DNA of 64,000 bases from Streptomyces sp. NBC_01294 (GTDB lineage Bacteria; Actinomycetota; Actinomycetes; Streptomycetales; Streptomycetaceae). A program made the translations under genes and the position numbers. The first letter of the stretch is position 1. Every line of letters starts with the position of its first letter. The stretch is taken from assembly GCF_035917235.1 (NCBI RefSeq), contig NZ_CP108423.1:7841501-7905500 (forward strand), given 5' to 3'. The notes below the pieces were generated by a model. It was not told the origin of the DNA and searched no databases. It saw only the letters and a program-made list of their open reading frames with translations. This document shows positions 42,694 through 50,620 of this stretch, piece after piece.

Positions 42694-44124
42694 TCAATCG
42701 GCCCGGACTCCCGCGCGCGGGTCGACCGGTGTGAGGACTCCGAGCCGGTCCTCGATCGCCTGGGCCGCGCCCAGGCACAGGTCTTCCCGGAACGCGCGCC
42801 CGACGATCTGTACTCCGCAGGGGAGCCCGTCGGCCATCCCGGTCGGTACGGCCACACCGGGTACGCCCACGAAACTCGTCACGGTGCACAGACGCATTCC
42901 CGACCCGACCCGGTCCCTGCCAGACCTGTCACGCGACTCCAGCCCCGGCTCGACCGGCGGCTCGGTGAAGACCGGGCCGAGCAACAGCGGGTAGTCGTCG
43001 AGGAATTCGGCCCACGAGCGGCGGATGTTCATCCAGGTGCCCATCAACTTCATGAACTCGTCCGCGCTCGCGGGCGGAGTCTGCTCCATCATCATCTCGA
43101 TATAGCGGTCCCCGCCCTCGCCGAGCAGTTTGCGCACCACCGGCCAGGTCGGGGCGAACTCGGTCACGGTGATCCGGCCGTACGCCTCCAGGGCCTCGTC
43201 CATCCGCGGTACGTCCTGCACCTCGCGCACGTCGTACCCGGCGTCGCGGAGCGCGTCGGCCGCGGTCGCGACGGCTCCGCGAATCGTCGGGTGGACGCCG
43301 TGCCCGCCAGGATCCGCCACCACCGCGACCTTCACCCGTCCGGAGAGCGGCTCGCCGTACGCCGGCACCGGCACGGCGCGCGGGTCTCGCGGATCGGTCC
43401 CGGCCAGCGCTTCGTAAGCGAGCCGAAGATCGCCCACGCTCCGGGCCAACGGACCGTCGGTGACCAGGATCTGGGACGCCGGGCCGGGGTCGTCCGGGCC
43501 GAGAATGCGGTGGTCGGCGGGGAACCGGCCCGTGGACGGCTTCAGCCCGGCCACACCGCAGAACTGGGCCGGGATGCGCACCGACCCGCCGGAGTCGTTG
43601 CCGAGCCCGAGCGCCGCCATGCCCGTGGCCACGGCCACCGCGTCGCCCCCGCTGGAGCCGCCCGGAGTCCGGCTGCGGTCCCACGGGTTGACCGTGTCCC
43701 CGAACAGCTCGCTGCGCGTGTGCATCCCCGCCAGGATCAGGGTGGGGATGTTGCTGTGCCCGATGGGGATGGCCCCTGCCGCGCGCAGCCGAGCCACGGG
43801 GGGCGCGTCGGCCGGCGCCACCAGATCGCGGAAACGCTCCGTGCCGAACGTGGTCGGCACGCCTTCGATCGCGGTGCTCTCCTTCACCGTGAAGGGCACG
43901 CCCGCGAGCGGCCCCAGCGCTTCACCGGCGGCCCGCCGACGGTCCATCTGTGCCGCGGCCTCACGTGCGCGCTCCGCCAGGAGCTGCGTGACCGCGTTCA
44001 CCTGCGGGTTGACCTCGGCGATCCGCTCCAGGTGGCTGTCGACCAGTTCGACCGCCGAGACTTGTGCGCTGCGCACCGCCTCCGCCTGCGCGGCGGCCGG
44101 CATCTTCCACAGGGCGTCCTGCAT
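42694..44124 (-). CDS. Amidase (amidase signature family)
   Basis: 476 residues from ATG 44124 with GGGGAGGGAAC upstream. Ser-cisSer-Lys triad is intact: Lys in PFTVKESTAIEG, cis-Ser in TPGGSSGGDAVAVA, nucleophile Ser in LGNDSGGSVRIPA. N-terminal helices (MPAAAQAEAVRSAQVSAVEL) and the C-terminal VPTGMADGLPCGVQIVGRAF are standard. It hydrolyses an amide to acid and ammonia; the substrate cannot be told from sequence. It is divergent from a TetR regulator with two CGATGCG palindromes in between, so it is probably repressed by that protein and induced by an amide-like ligand. Confidence 0.94.
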   Translation of the reverse strand: MQDALWKMPAAAQAEAVRSAQVSAVELVDSHLERIAEVNPQVNAVTQLLAERAREAAAQMDRRRAAGEALGPLAGVPFTVKESTAIEGVPTTFGTERFRDLVAPADAPPVARLRAAGAIPIGHSNIPTLILAGMHTRSELFGDTVNPWDRSRTPGGSSGGDAVAVATGMAALGLGNDSGGSVRIPAQFCGVAGLKPSTGRFPADHRILGPDDPGPASQILVTDGPLARSVGDLRLAYEALAGTDPRDPRAVPVPAYGEPLSGRVKVAVVADPGGHGVHPTIRGAVATAADALRDAGYDVREVQDVPRMDEALEAYGRITVTEFAPTWPVVRKLLGEGGDRYIEMMMEQTPPASADEFMKLMGTWMNIRRSWAEFLDDYPLLLGPVFTEPPVEPGLESRDRSGRDRVGSGMRLCTVTSFVGVPGVAVPTGMADGLPCGVQIVGRAFREDLCLGAAQAIEDRLGVLTPVDPRAGVRAD

Positions 44125-44147
44125 GGCTGTTCCCTCCCCATCCCGTA

Positions 44148-44203
44148 CCGATGCGCTTGCATCGGAATCGAACCGTACCCCTGGAAGCGATGCGAGCGCA
44201 TCG
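44148..44203. promoter_or_regulatory. Two CGATGCG-type operators between amidase and TetR genes
   Basis: Palindromes CCGATGCGCTTGCATCGG (44148-44165) and CGATGCGAGCGCATCG (44188-44203) share the half-site CGATGC(G/A) with a 2-bp centre. Their centres are 39 bp apart and they flank the likely divergent promoters. This is the standard layout for a TetR-family autoregulator. Confidence 0.8.
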
Positions 44204-44260
44204 GATAAAGTGCTGCGCAAGCAGAGCGCCGTGCGATGTGCAACGAGGAGGGGACCAGGC

Positions 44261-44863
44261 ATGCCCAGGCAGGTGGATCACGTGGGCCGGCGCCGCCTCA
44301 TCGCCGAGGCCGTCTGCCACCTCGCCGACGAACGGGGGCTGGAGGGTGTGACCCTTCGCGACGTCGCGGCCCGCGCGCAAGTGTCGATGGGCGCCGTTCA
44401 ACGGTGCTTCCGCACCAAGGAAGAGATGCTCGTGTTCGCTCTCGGGTACATCGGCGAGCGGATCATGGAGCGCGTTCAAGTCCGCCTCGTCAGGAGTCCT
44501 GCCCAGTCGGCCGGCACCGCCCTGGGGTACGCGGCCACCGAGATCTCGCTGCTCCGGGAAGAACACCGGGCCGAGGCCAGGGTCTGGCTCGCCTTCGTTG
44601 CGCAGGCGACGGTCAGCGAGGTGCTCGCGAGGACGCTCAAGGCGAACTACGCCACTTTGCAGGAGGCGTTCACCCGCCTCATCTCGGAAGCCGGTGAGGG
44701 CGCCGGCCATGCCGTGCCCCTCGATCCGCAACGCGAGGCCCGCGCGCTACTGGCCCTCGCGGACGGCCTCACCGCGCACGTCCTCATCGGCCACCTCACC
44801 TCGCAGGAGGCGTACGACGTCCTCCACGCACACCTGGCCGGCCTCTGGGGGCACCGGTCGTAG
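44261..44863 (+). CDS. TetR family transcriptional regulator (amidase locus)
   Basis: 200 residues; ATG 44261 with GAGGAGGGG upstream. HTH in residues about 12-55: RRRLIAEAVCHLADERGLEG, VTLRDVAARAQVSMGAVQRC, FRTKEEMLVFAL. The C-terminal helices form the ligand-binding/dimer domain (TAEISLLREEHRAEARVWLA-like segment, then ARALLALADGLTAHVLIGHL). Divergent from the amidase, with two shared palindromes. It most likely represses itself and the amidase. A four-copy GAGACCAG repeat follows its stop. Confidence 0.92.
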   Translation: MPRQVDHVGRRRLIAEAVCHLADERGLEGVTLRDVAARAQVSMGAVQRCFRTKEEMLVFALGYIGERIMERVQVRLVRSPAQSAGTALGYAATEISLLREEHRAEARVWLAFVAQATVSEVLARTLKANYATLQEAFTRLISEAGEGAGHAVPLDPQREARALLALADGLTAHVLIGHLTSQEAYDVLHAHLAGLWGHRS

Positions 44864-44866
44864 GGC

Positions 44867-44898
44867 GAGACCAGGAGACCAGGAGACCAGGAGACCAG
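44867..44898. repeat. GAGACCAG tandem repeat, 4 copies
   Basis: Four perfect 8-bp copies immediately after the TetR stop, in the 65-bp space between convergent TetR and GbsR-type genes. Confidence 0.85.
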
Positions 44899-44928
44899 GA
44901 GGCCGGGGCACCCGTCCCCGCCGGCGCC

Positions 44929-45657
44929 TCAGCCGGGTGTGCTTCGCCTCGTGGCATCGGCCTGCCGCCATTCCTCGGCTGCCTTGACCATGGTCCGGCC
45001 GACGTGCTCGAAGAAGTGGCCGATGTCTTGCATCCGGGTGCCGGCGGGTGTCGCGGTACCGAGGACCTGGGCGCCGCGCAGGGCGAAGTCGGCCAGCATG
45101 GTGTTCTGACGGGCGCTGGCCATCCAGCCGCGGAACCAGGCATCGGCGTCGATGACGTACCGGTCGCGTCGTCGGCCGGTGTCGCGCTCGCGCCGGATGA
45201 GCTCCTGCTGTTCGAGTTCGCCGACGGCCTTGGAGACGGAGGCGGGGCTGACCTGGAGGCGCTGAGCGAGCTCGGTGGCGGTCAGGCTGCCGCCATCGGT
45301 GACGTAGAGGCACGTCAGTACCCGGGCGGTCATTCGCGGGAGACCCGTGCCGATCATCATCTCCGTGAACTGTTCCTCCAGTTCGAGGACGGCCTCCGGG
45401 TCGCGTCCGTGTACGTCGCTCACGGTCGGGGAGGTGGTCGGGGCCGCGGGCTGCTTGCGGCGGCGGGCGCGTCCTGTGGTCGCGCGATGTGCCGCGTCGG
45501 CCCGATAGGCGGCGGGGCCGCCGTTGCGGGCCACCTCCCGGGTGACGGTGGAGATGGGCCGGTCCAGGCGGCCGGCGATGTCGGTGTAGGTGAGTCCCTC
45601 CCTCAACCCCTCGGCGATCTCCTGTCGTTCGTGGTGGGTCAGTCTGCCTCCGGGCAT
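44929..45657 (-). CDS. GbsR/MarR-type regulator with N-terminal IS30-like HTH
   Basis: 242 residues from ATG 45657; GGAGG is 8 bp upstream of it, while ATG 45663 is only 2 bp from GGAGG. Residues 1-45 are an IS30/HTH_38-type helix-turn-helix (RLTHHERQEIAEGLREGLTY, TDIAGRLDRPISTVTREVAR). After a basic linker comes a GbsR/MarR winged helix (residues about 75-170: TARVLTCLYVTDGGSLTATE, LAQRLQVSPASVSKAVGELE, REERDTGRRRDRYVI-like wing). Two DNA-binding units in one regulator are notable. It is divergent from the membrane protein at 45923, whose promoter region is full of TTGCA-type motifs. Confidence 0.88.
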   Translation of the reverse strand: MPGGRLTHHERQEIAEGLREGLTYTDIAGRLDRPISTVTREVARNGGPAAYRADAAHRATTGRARRRKQPAAPTTSPTVSDVHGRDPEAVLELEEQFTEMMIGTGLPRMTARVLTCLYVTDGGSLTATELAQRLQVSPASVSKAVGELEQQELIRRERDTGRRRDRYVIDADAWFRGWMASARQNTMLADFALRGAQVLGTATPAGTRMQDIGHFFEHVGRTMVKAAEEWRQADATRRSTPG

Positions 45658-45718
45658 CGGCATTGCCTCCGTATCAGGTCCGCGGGTGTGGCCAGTATTG
45701 CGTTCGCGGCCAGCCCAT

Positions 45719-45798
45719 TGCAAACATCGTTGAGGTTGTATTTGCATTCGCCTCCATGGTCATTGCAAGAGATTCTCGCTCCTACCTGCGCAATCTCT
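45719..45798. promoter_or_regulatory. Inverted-repeat operators upstream of GbsR-type regulator and membrane protein
   Basis: TGCAAA/TTTGCA (45719-45724 and 45741-45746) and AGAGATT/AATCTCT (45768-45774 and 45792-45798) are perfect inverted pairs. Further TTGCA half-sites occur at 45763 and 45835. The region is unusually AT-rich for this window and probably contains both divergent promoters. Confidence 0.55.
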
Positions 45799-45922
45799 GA
45801 TCTAGCCGCCTTTCTGATTGACGAAAGAGTGAATGCAATTTAGCGTTCAGTCATTCGCGAACGAGCGAAGTGATCTGAGCAGGCCCGGACACGGGCTGCT
45901 CGCCGGCCTGATCGGAGCTCTC

Positions 45923-46915
45923 ATGACGCCCTTACTCACGCACGTGCGTGCCTGGCACCGGCCGCTGGTGGTCTGTGCCGCCCTCATGCTCGGCTTGGTG
46001 CTCGTCTCCGGCGTCGGGACCGTCGTCGACGGACGGATGCTGCTGGACGAGTCGGTGTGGGTGAAGCCGCTCAAGTTCGGCTTCGGCTTCGGCCTTTACG
46101 CGGTCACGCTGGCATGGCTGCTGACCAAGCTGACCAGGGGCAGGCGGCTGGGACGATGGCTGGGCACCGTCTTCGCGGTAGCCGCCACCGTCGAGGTGGG
46201 CGCCATCACCGCCCAGGCGGCGCGCGGCACCTTCAGTCACTTCAACGCGGACCAGACCGACCCGGTCACCTTGGCCCTGGTTCCCCTCCTCACCTTCGGC
46301 GTGATGGTCATCGTCATCGCGCAGTTGATCCTCGCGATCGTCGTCCTGATCCAGCGCACGGGCGGAGCGGCGCTGAACCGTGCCATCCGCTCCGGTCTCG
46401 CGCTCGCCACCTTCGGCATGGTCGTGCCGGTCTTCTGGATGGTCACCGAGATCCACTCCCGTACGGTGACCGACGCCAACGGCCACTCCGTGCAGATGTA
46501 CCAGGGCCACGGCATCGGTGACCCCGACGGCCACGGCATGCCCCTCACCAACTGGAGCGTGACCGGGGGCGACTTCCGGGTACCGCACTTCTTCGCCCTG
46601 CACGGCATCCAGGTGCTCCTCCTGATCGCCGCGGTACTGGCCGCATTGGCCGCCGAGCACGTATGGCTGCGCGACGAGAAGGTACGGGCCCGCCTGGTCG
46701 GCAGTGCCGCCCTCGGCTACACGGGGCTGGTCGCGGTGGTGACCTGGCAGGCGTGGCGCGGACAGTCCCTCATCCATCCGGACGCCGCCACCCTCCTGGC
46801 CCTCGTCGCGGTGCTGCTGCTCACCGCGGTGACCACCGCACGAGTGATCGTGACCGCCAAGCGCGCCACGGCCCGACCGGCCGAGAGCCCGGAACCTTCC
46901 CGGTCGGCGCGCTGA
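45923..46915 (+). CDS. Multi-pass membrane protein under GbsR-type regulator
   Basis: 330 residues from ATG 45923 (CGGAG upstream; the frame is open to 45833). Seven to eight hydrophobic helices, including HRPLVVCAALMLGLVLVSGV, FGFGFGLYAVTLAWLLTKLT, VPLLTFGVMVIVIAQLILAI and HFFALHGIQVLLLIAAVLAA. Conserved-looking polar residues cluster in an external loop (GHGIGDPDGHGMPLTNWSVT, HFFALHG) rich in His and Asp, suggesting metal or haem contact. The pairing with an IS30/GbsR regulator recurs in Streptomyces, but the function is not known to me. Confidence 0.8.
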   Translation: MTPLLTHVRAWHRPLVVCAALMLGLVLVSGVGTVVDGRMLLDESVWVKPLKFGFGFGLYAVTLAWLLTKLTRGRRLGRWLGTVFAVAATVEVGAITAQAARGTFSHFNADQTDPVTLALVPLLTFGVMVIVIAQLILAIVVLIQRTGGAALNRAIRSGLALATFGMVVPVFWMVTEIHSRTVTDANGHSVQMYQGHGIGDPDGHGMPLTNWSVTGGDFRVPHFFALHGIQVLLLIAAVLAALAAEHVWLRDEKVRARLVGSAALGYTGLVAVVTWQAWRGQSLIHPDAATLLALVAVLLLTAVTTARVIVTAKRATARPAESPEPSRSAR

Positions 46916-47039
46916 CACCACTTCCCTGCCCCGAACGAACCGAACTCCTGCCCACCGCAAGGGGGGCGGACAACCGCCCCGGCCACCTCCTGGCCTGGTC
47001 GGCCGGCTTCCGCCTGACCCGCGAGTACGTCCACTACGC

Positions 47040-47445
47040 CACGGGCCCCTCGCGCCGCACAGCAGAGTGCCGCGCCGGACGGACGTGCGGGTGTCCGTGT
47101 CGAGACGCCGCCACATCGCGGGATCGCGGACGAGGACGGCCGGGTCGATCACGGCCCGGCCGCCTTCCGTGTCCCGGAGGATCATCCGCTGAGACACCCC
47201 GTCGGACCACCGGATCGAGACGGGGGAGTCGGTGCGGACGGTGTCCGTCACCAGCAGTCCGCGGGCGCTCAGCAGACCGGGCCGGGTGGAGACCCGGGGC
47301 GGCAGCAGGATCACGAAGACGAGGGCGGCCAGGCCGGTCCAGAGGGCGCCGCGGGTCGTGTCGAGCCGGCCGACGCCCGCGTCCAGCGCGAGCAGGGCAG
47401 CGAGCAGCAGGGAAGCGACGCCAATCGCCGATCGCCTCTCGCCTT
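47040..47445 (-). pseudogene. Membrane-anchored hypothetical protein, both ends lost
   Basis: The minus strand reads [60 protein letters not shown] and [20 protein letters not shown]. This resembles a common streptomycete protein with two N-terminal helices and a PH-like domain. There is no start codon with RBS before it, and after [10 protein letters not shown] the frame runs into unrelated sequence. It is a fragment flanked by an amino-acid permease fragment on the opposite strand. Confidence 0.6.
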
Positions 47446-47814
47446 CACCCTGGTCGCGTTCCTGGTGACCTGGATCTTCGGCGCCGACGTGGACGCTCAG
47501 GGCGGCGCGTACGCCACCGGTGTCCTCGTCCTGATCACCTCGGCGGCCGTCGCCGTGACCATCGCCGCCCGCCGGGCGCGCGAGCGCGGCTGGACCATCG
47601 GCTTCGGCGTCATCTCGGCCGCCCTCCTCCTCCACGTACGCGACGAGACCGGGCAGCGCCCCCACATCTGCTTCGAGTGGACCGAGGGAACCCGATGGCC
47701 AACTTCCTCCGGTTCTGCCTCTTCGGCCAGCGCGAAGTCGCCCCCGTCACCCGCGAGGTCATCCGCGAGGCCGAACCGGACCGCGCCCGCCGCCCCCACG
47801 TCCACGCCGGCTGA
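47445..47814 (+). pseudogene. APC-type amino acid permease C-terminal remnant
   Basis: [40 protein letters not shown] and [14 protein letters not shown] match the middle helices of APC-superfamily permeases of actinomycetes. Near 47630 it jumps to the extreme C-terminus ([18 protein letters not shown]), changes frame near 47690, and finishes as [20 protein letters not shown] then [17 protein letters not shown] before the stop at 47814. The first two-thirds and an internal block are missing. The original terminator (47839-47882) is still in place. Confidence 0.75.
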
Positions 47815-47838
47815 GCATCCGCGTCAAGACGCCGACAG

Positions 47839-47882
47839 GAATCCCGCCGGACCCTCGCCACAGGAAGGGTCCGGCGGGATTC
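47839..47882 (+). terminator. Strong terminator after permease remnant
   Basis: Perfect 17-bp stem, GAATCCCGCCGGACCCT with its complement, 10-nt loop, followed by CTCACT. The best hairpin in the window by stem length. Confidence 0.9.
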
Positions 47883-47890
47883 TCACTGAT

Positions 47891-48064
47891 GTGACCACTC
47901 GCTCCCGCCCCGACCGCGCCATGCACCGGACCGTACTCGTCCTCGCGGCGGCCGGCCTGACCCTCATCGCCACCGGCGCCGTCCTGGACGCCCTGTGGCT
48001 GCTCGGCATCGGCGTCTGGGGAGTGATCACCGCGATCGCGATCGAGCTCGTCTACCGCCCCTAG
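47891..48064 (+). CDS. Small membrane protein
   Basis: 57 residues from GTG 47891 (ATG 47921 is possible). Two short hydrophobic segments, [20 protein letters not shown] and [20 protein letters not shown]. The start lies 8 bp after the terminator hairpin with no Shine-Dalgarno site, so it may be leaderless or start later. The sequence is strongly membrane-like, with good codon bias. It converges with lysA, sharing the last 4 bp. Function unknown. Confidence 0.5.
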   Translation: MTTRSRPDRAMHRTVLVLAAAGLTLIATGAVLDALWLLGIGVWGVITAIAIELVYRP

Positions 48065-49425
48065 CCGCCGATGTCCCTGCTGCGGAAGTCCTCCAGCGTC
48101 TCGCGCCTGACCAGCACGCGGGACGTGCCCTCGTGGACGGCGATCACCGGAGGACGCCCCACCATGTTGTATCCGGAGGCCATGGACAGCTGGTACGCGC
48201 CCGCCACCGGTACGGCCAGCAGGTCACCGGGGTGGATGTCGCCCGGCAGCTCCACGTCTGCGGCGAGGACGTCCCCGGCCTCGCAGTGCCGGCCGACGAC
48301 CGTGGCCGTGCAGGTGTCGGCGGTGGAGTGGCGGCCGATCAGGCGGGGTGCGTAGCGCACCCCGTACAGGGCGGGGCGCGGGTTGTCGCTCATGCCGCCG
48401 TCGACGGCGACGAAGACCGTTTCGCCCGTGTGCTTGACGGCGAGCACGCGGTACAGGGCGACCCCTGCGGGACCGGCGACGGCCCGCCCCGGTTCGATGA
48501 CGAGCCGGGGCACGGTCAGACCCGCGGCGGCGCAGCTCTCGCGGACCTCGGCGCGGAGGCAGCGGGCGAGGGCGGTGAGGTCGAGGGCGGGTTCGCCGGG
48601 CCGGTAGGCGATGCCGTGGCCGCCGCCCATGTCCAGCTCCGGCAGGATGATGCCGTGCGCGTCGCGGATGCGGGCCATCAGGCCGACCATGCGGCGCAGG
48701 GCCACCAGGTAGGGCTGCACCTCGGTGATCTGCGAGCCGATGTGGCAGTGCAGGCCCGTCAGTTCGAGCTGACGCCGGCCGAGTATGCGCGCGATGGCGT
48801 CCTGCGCCGACCCGTCGGTGAGTGAGAGCCCGAACTTCTGGTCCTCCGTACCGGTGCGGATCTTCTCGTGGCCGCCGGCCGAGACGCCCGGCACCACCCG
48901 CACCGTCACCTTCTGGATCCCCTCGGGCCCGACGGCGGCCGCGATCCGGGCGATCTCGGACGGACTGTCGATGACGATCCGGCCGACCCCGAACCGCAGC
49001 GCCGCCTCGATGTCCCGCGGCGACTTCGCGTTGCCGTGCAGCACGATGCGCTCGGGCGGGAACCCCGCGGTGACGGCGAGCTCCAGCTCACCGGCGGAGC
49101 AGACGTCCAGGCCCAGTCCTTCCTCCTCCACCCAGCGCACCATCGCGCGGGAGAGGAAGGCCTTGGCGGCGTAGAGGACGTCCGCTCCGGGGAAGGCGTC
49201 CCGGTACCTGCGGCACCGCCCGCGGACCTCGCCCTCGTCCAGGACGTAGGCCGGTGTGTCGAACCGGTCGGCGATCTCTCTCAGGGACACCCCGCCGACG
49301 GCCAGGTCGCCGTGCGGAAGCGGGGTCGTGGACGCGGGCCATACGGACAGTTCACCGGTACTGGTACTGGTACTGGTACTGGTACCGGCACCGGCCGGAG
49401 TCGAGGAGAGGGCGGCGGTGGTCAT
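48061..49425 (-). CDS. lysA: Diaminopimelate decarboxylase
   Basis: 454 residues. Alanine-racemase-like PLP barrel: pyridoxal lysine in [61 protein letters not shown], and the C-terminal catalytic region [20 protein letters not shown] with [17 protein letters not shown]. It converts meso-diaminopimelate to lysine. The first 35 residues (with [10 protein letters not shown] from a hexamer repeat) extend beyond the usual start. As Streptomyces normally keep a main lysA with threonine genes, this may be a paralogue or act on another D-amino acid. The SAV_915-like gene 14 bp upstream is probably co-transcribed. ATG 49425 follows GGGGACC. Confidence 0.93.
   Translation of the reverse strand: MTTAALSSTPAGAGTSTSTSTSTGELSVWPASTTPLPHGDLAVGGVSLREIADRFDTPAYVLDEGEVRGRCRRYRDAFPGADVLYAAKAFLSRAMVRWVEEEGLGLDVCSAGELELAVTAGFPPERIVLHGNAKSPRDIEAALRFGVGRIVIDSPSEIARIAAAVGPEGIQKVTVRVVPGVSAGGHEKIRTGTEDQKFGLSLTDGSAQDAIARILGRRQLELTGLHCHIGSQITEVQPYLVALRRMVGLMARIRDAHGIILPELDMGGGHGIAYRPGEPALDLTALARCLRAEVRESCAAAGLTVPRLVIEPGRAVAGPAGVALYRVLAVKHTGETVFVAVDGGMSDNPRPALYGVRYAPRLIGRHSTADTCTATVVGRHCEAGDVLAADVELPGDIHPGDLLAVPVAGAYQLSMASGYNMVGRPPVIAVHEGTSRVLVRRETLEDFRSRDIGG
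49354..49395. repeat. Seven ACYGGY hexamers in lysA 5' coding region
   Basis: ACCGGT, four ACTGGT, and two ACCGGC in tandem, encoding the Thr-Ser/Gly-Thr run near the N-terminus of the decarboxylase. Length can vary by slippage without breaking frame. Confidence 0.85.
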
Positions 49426-49439
49426 GGTGAAGGTCCCCT

Positions 49440-49799
49440 TCAGGCGGTCCGGGCAGCGATGTCGGGTGTCTGCAGGACCGGAGCAGTGACCGGACCAGTC
49501 GCCGTCCCGGTGACCGCGGGTGCGGTGAGGGCCGGGTCGACGGTCAGCAGCGACGCTCCGATCGGTTCGGCCATCGTGCGGAGCGCGGCCTCGGAGAGCC
49601 GGATCCAGCGCTGGCCGGCGCCGAGCGTCGCGGCCAGCCGCTCCGCACTGGTGAAGCCCACGGCAGTACGCGCTCCCAGCGGGGTGCGGAACAGGCGTAC
49701 CGCCACCTCAGCCCTTCCCGGCAGGACCGGCACGTACAGGGGCCCGGCCGGGACACGTTCTTCAGGCTCCGGGTCGTCTTCGTACTGGAACAAACACAT
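49440..49799 (-). CDS. SAV_915-like conserved streptomycete protein
   Basis: 119 residues from ATG 49799 with GGGAGGGCC upstream. Core: GPLYVPVLPGRAEVAVRLFR, TAVGFTSAERLAATLGAGQR, IRLSEAALRTMAEPIGASLL, then a Thr/Pro/Ala tail. This matches the small SAV_915-type family (SseB-like fold) found widely in Streptomyces with unknown role. It is 14 bp upstream of lysA, so the pair is likely an operon. Soluble, no signal. Confidence 0.75.
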   Translation of the reverse strand: MCLFQYEDDPEPEERVPAGPLYVPVLPGRAEVAVRLFRTPLGARTAVGFTSAERLAATLGAGQRWIRLSEAALRTMAEPIGASLLTVDPALTAPAVTGTATGPVTAPVLQTPDIAARTA

Positions 49800-50091
49800 G
49801 AGGCCCTCCCAGAGGAACCACGAGTGGCGGTTGAGGCCCCGGATGCGGGGAGGCAGCCCGGGGCACGGCAACGAAGCTATCCCCGCGTTCCCCCGTCCGA
49901 GGCTGCTCCGTAACGGGGCTCTAACGGCGAGCGGCCAAGTCCATACGGATCACTGACGCCGGATCCGGGCTGCGTCGGGAAACCGGCATGGTCACCGCTC
50001 TCGGCGTGAGAGAGCCGTCAACAGCCGCACCGAATTCTCCGCGGAGCCCTTTCATGTGAACCAGCGGACGAGGAAGCAGGAGGCACAAGCC

Positions 50092-50604
50092 GTGCGGAGA
50101 GTCGTGGTCGGTGTGACGGGCAGCCCGGGAAGTCTGACCGCGCTGCACAGGGCGGCAGCGGAAGCCCGCGTGCGCGATGCGGAACTGCGGGTTGTCCTGG
50201 CCTGGCAGTCGCCGGGCGGTGAACTCGGCAGCCGCAACGGGCTCGGGCCCGCTGCCCTGGAGGAATGCCGCGCCGCGGCCGTCGAAAGACTCCGCGAGGT
50301 CCTCGGTACGGCCTTCGGGGCGGCGAAAGCGGGTGTCACTCTTGCCGGGCTCACGGTGCGGGGCACTGCGGGCGCGGCCCTCGTGGACACCGCCCGCGGC
50401 CCGGAGGACCTCCTCGTGGTCGGCACGGGCTCCCGCGCCCCGCTGCGCCGCCTCGTCCGCCCCTCGGTGGCCCGCTACTGCCTCGCGCACGCCGCCTGCC
50501 CCGTCCTGGTGGTACCGCCGTCTCCGCTCCAGGCCGAGCCGCAGTCCGTACACCGTCGCAACGTCTGGAGAATTCCGCTGGACCCGCGGGAGCCGGCCCC
50601 ATGA
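50092..50604 (+). CDS. Universal stress protein (UspA-like)
   Basis: 170 residues from GTG 50092, chosen because AGGAGG is 8 bp upstream; the frame is open to GTG 50056 with no RBS. Typical first strand RRVVVGVTGSPGSLTALHRA, a central helix with AALEECRAAAVERLREVLG, and the C-terminal nucleotide loop VVGTGSRAPLRRLVRPSVAR, the G-x2-G-x9-G(S/T)-like pattern being degenerate (GTGSRAPLRR). Single Usp domain. It converges with the kelch operon, 16 bp apart. Likely a stress-related nucleotide-binding protein. Confidence 0.88.
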   Translation: MRRVVVGVTGSPGSLTALHRAAAEARVRDAELRVVLAWQSPGGELGSRNGLGPAALEECRAAAVERLREVLGTAFGAAKAGVTLAGLTVRGTAGAALVDTARGPEDLLVVGTGSRAPLRRLVRPSVARYCLAHAACPVLVVPPSPLQAEPQSVHRRNVWRIPLDPREPAP

Positions 50605-50620
50605 CGGGAACCCATCACGG

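Noticed and set aside
41111..42889. Minus-strand 592-codon arginine/proline-rich frame
   Set aside because: Shadow of the HEAT-like gene; low-complexity composition typical of a non-coding frame in high-GC DNA.
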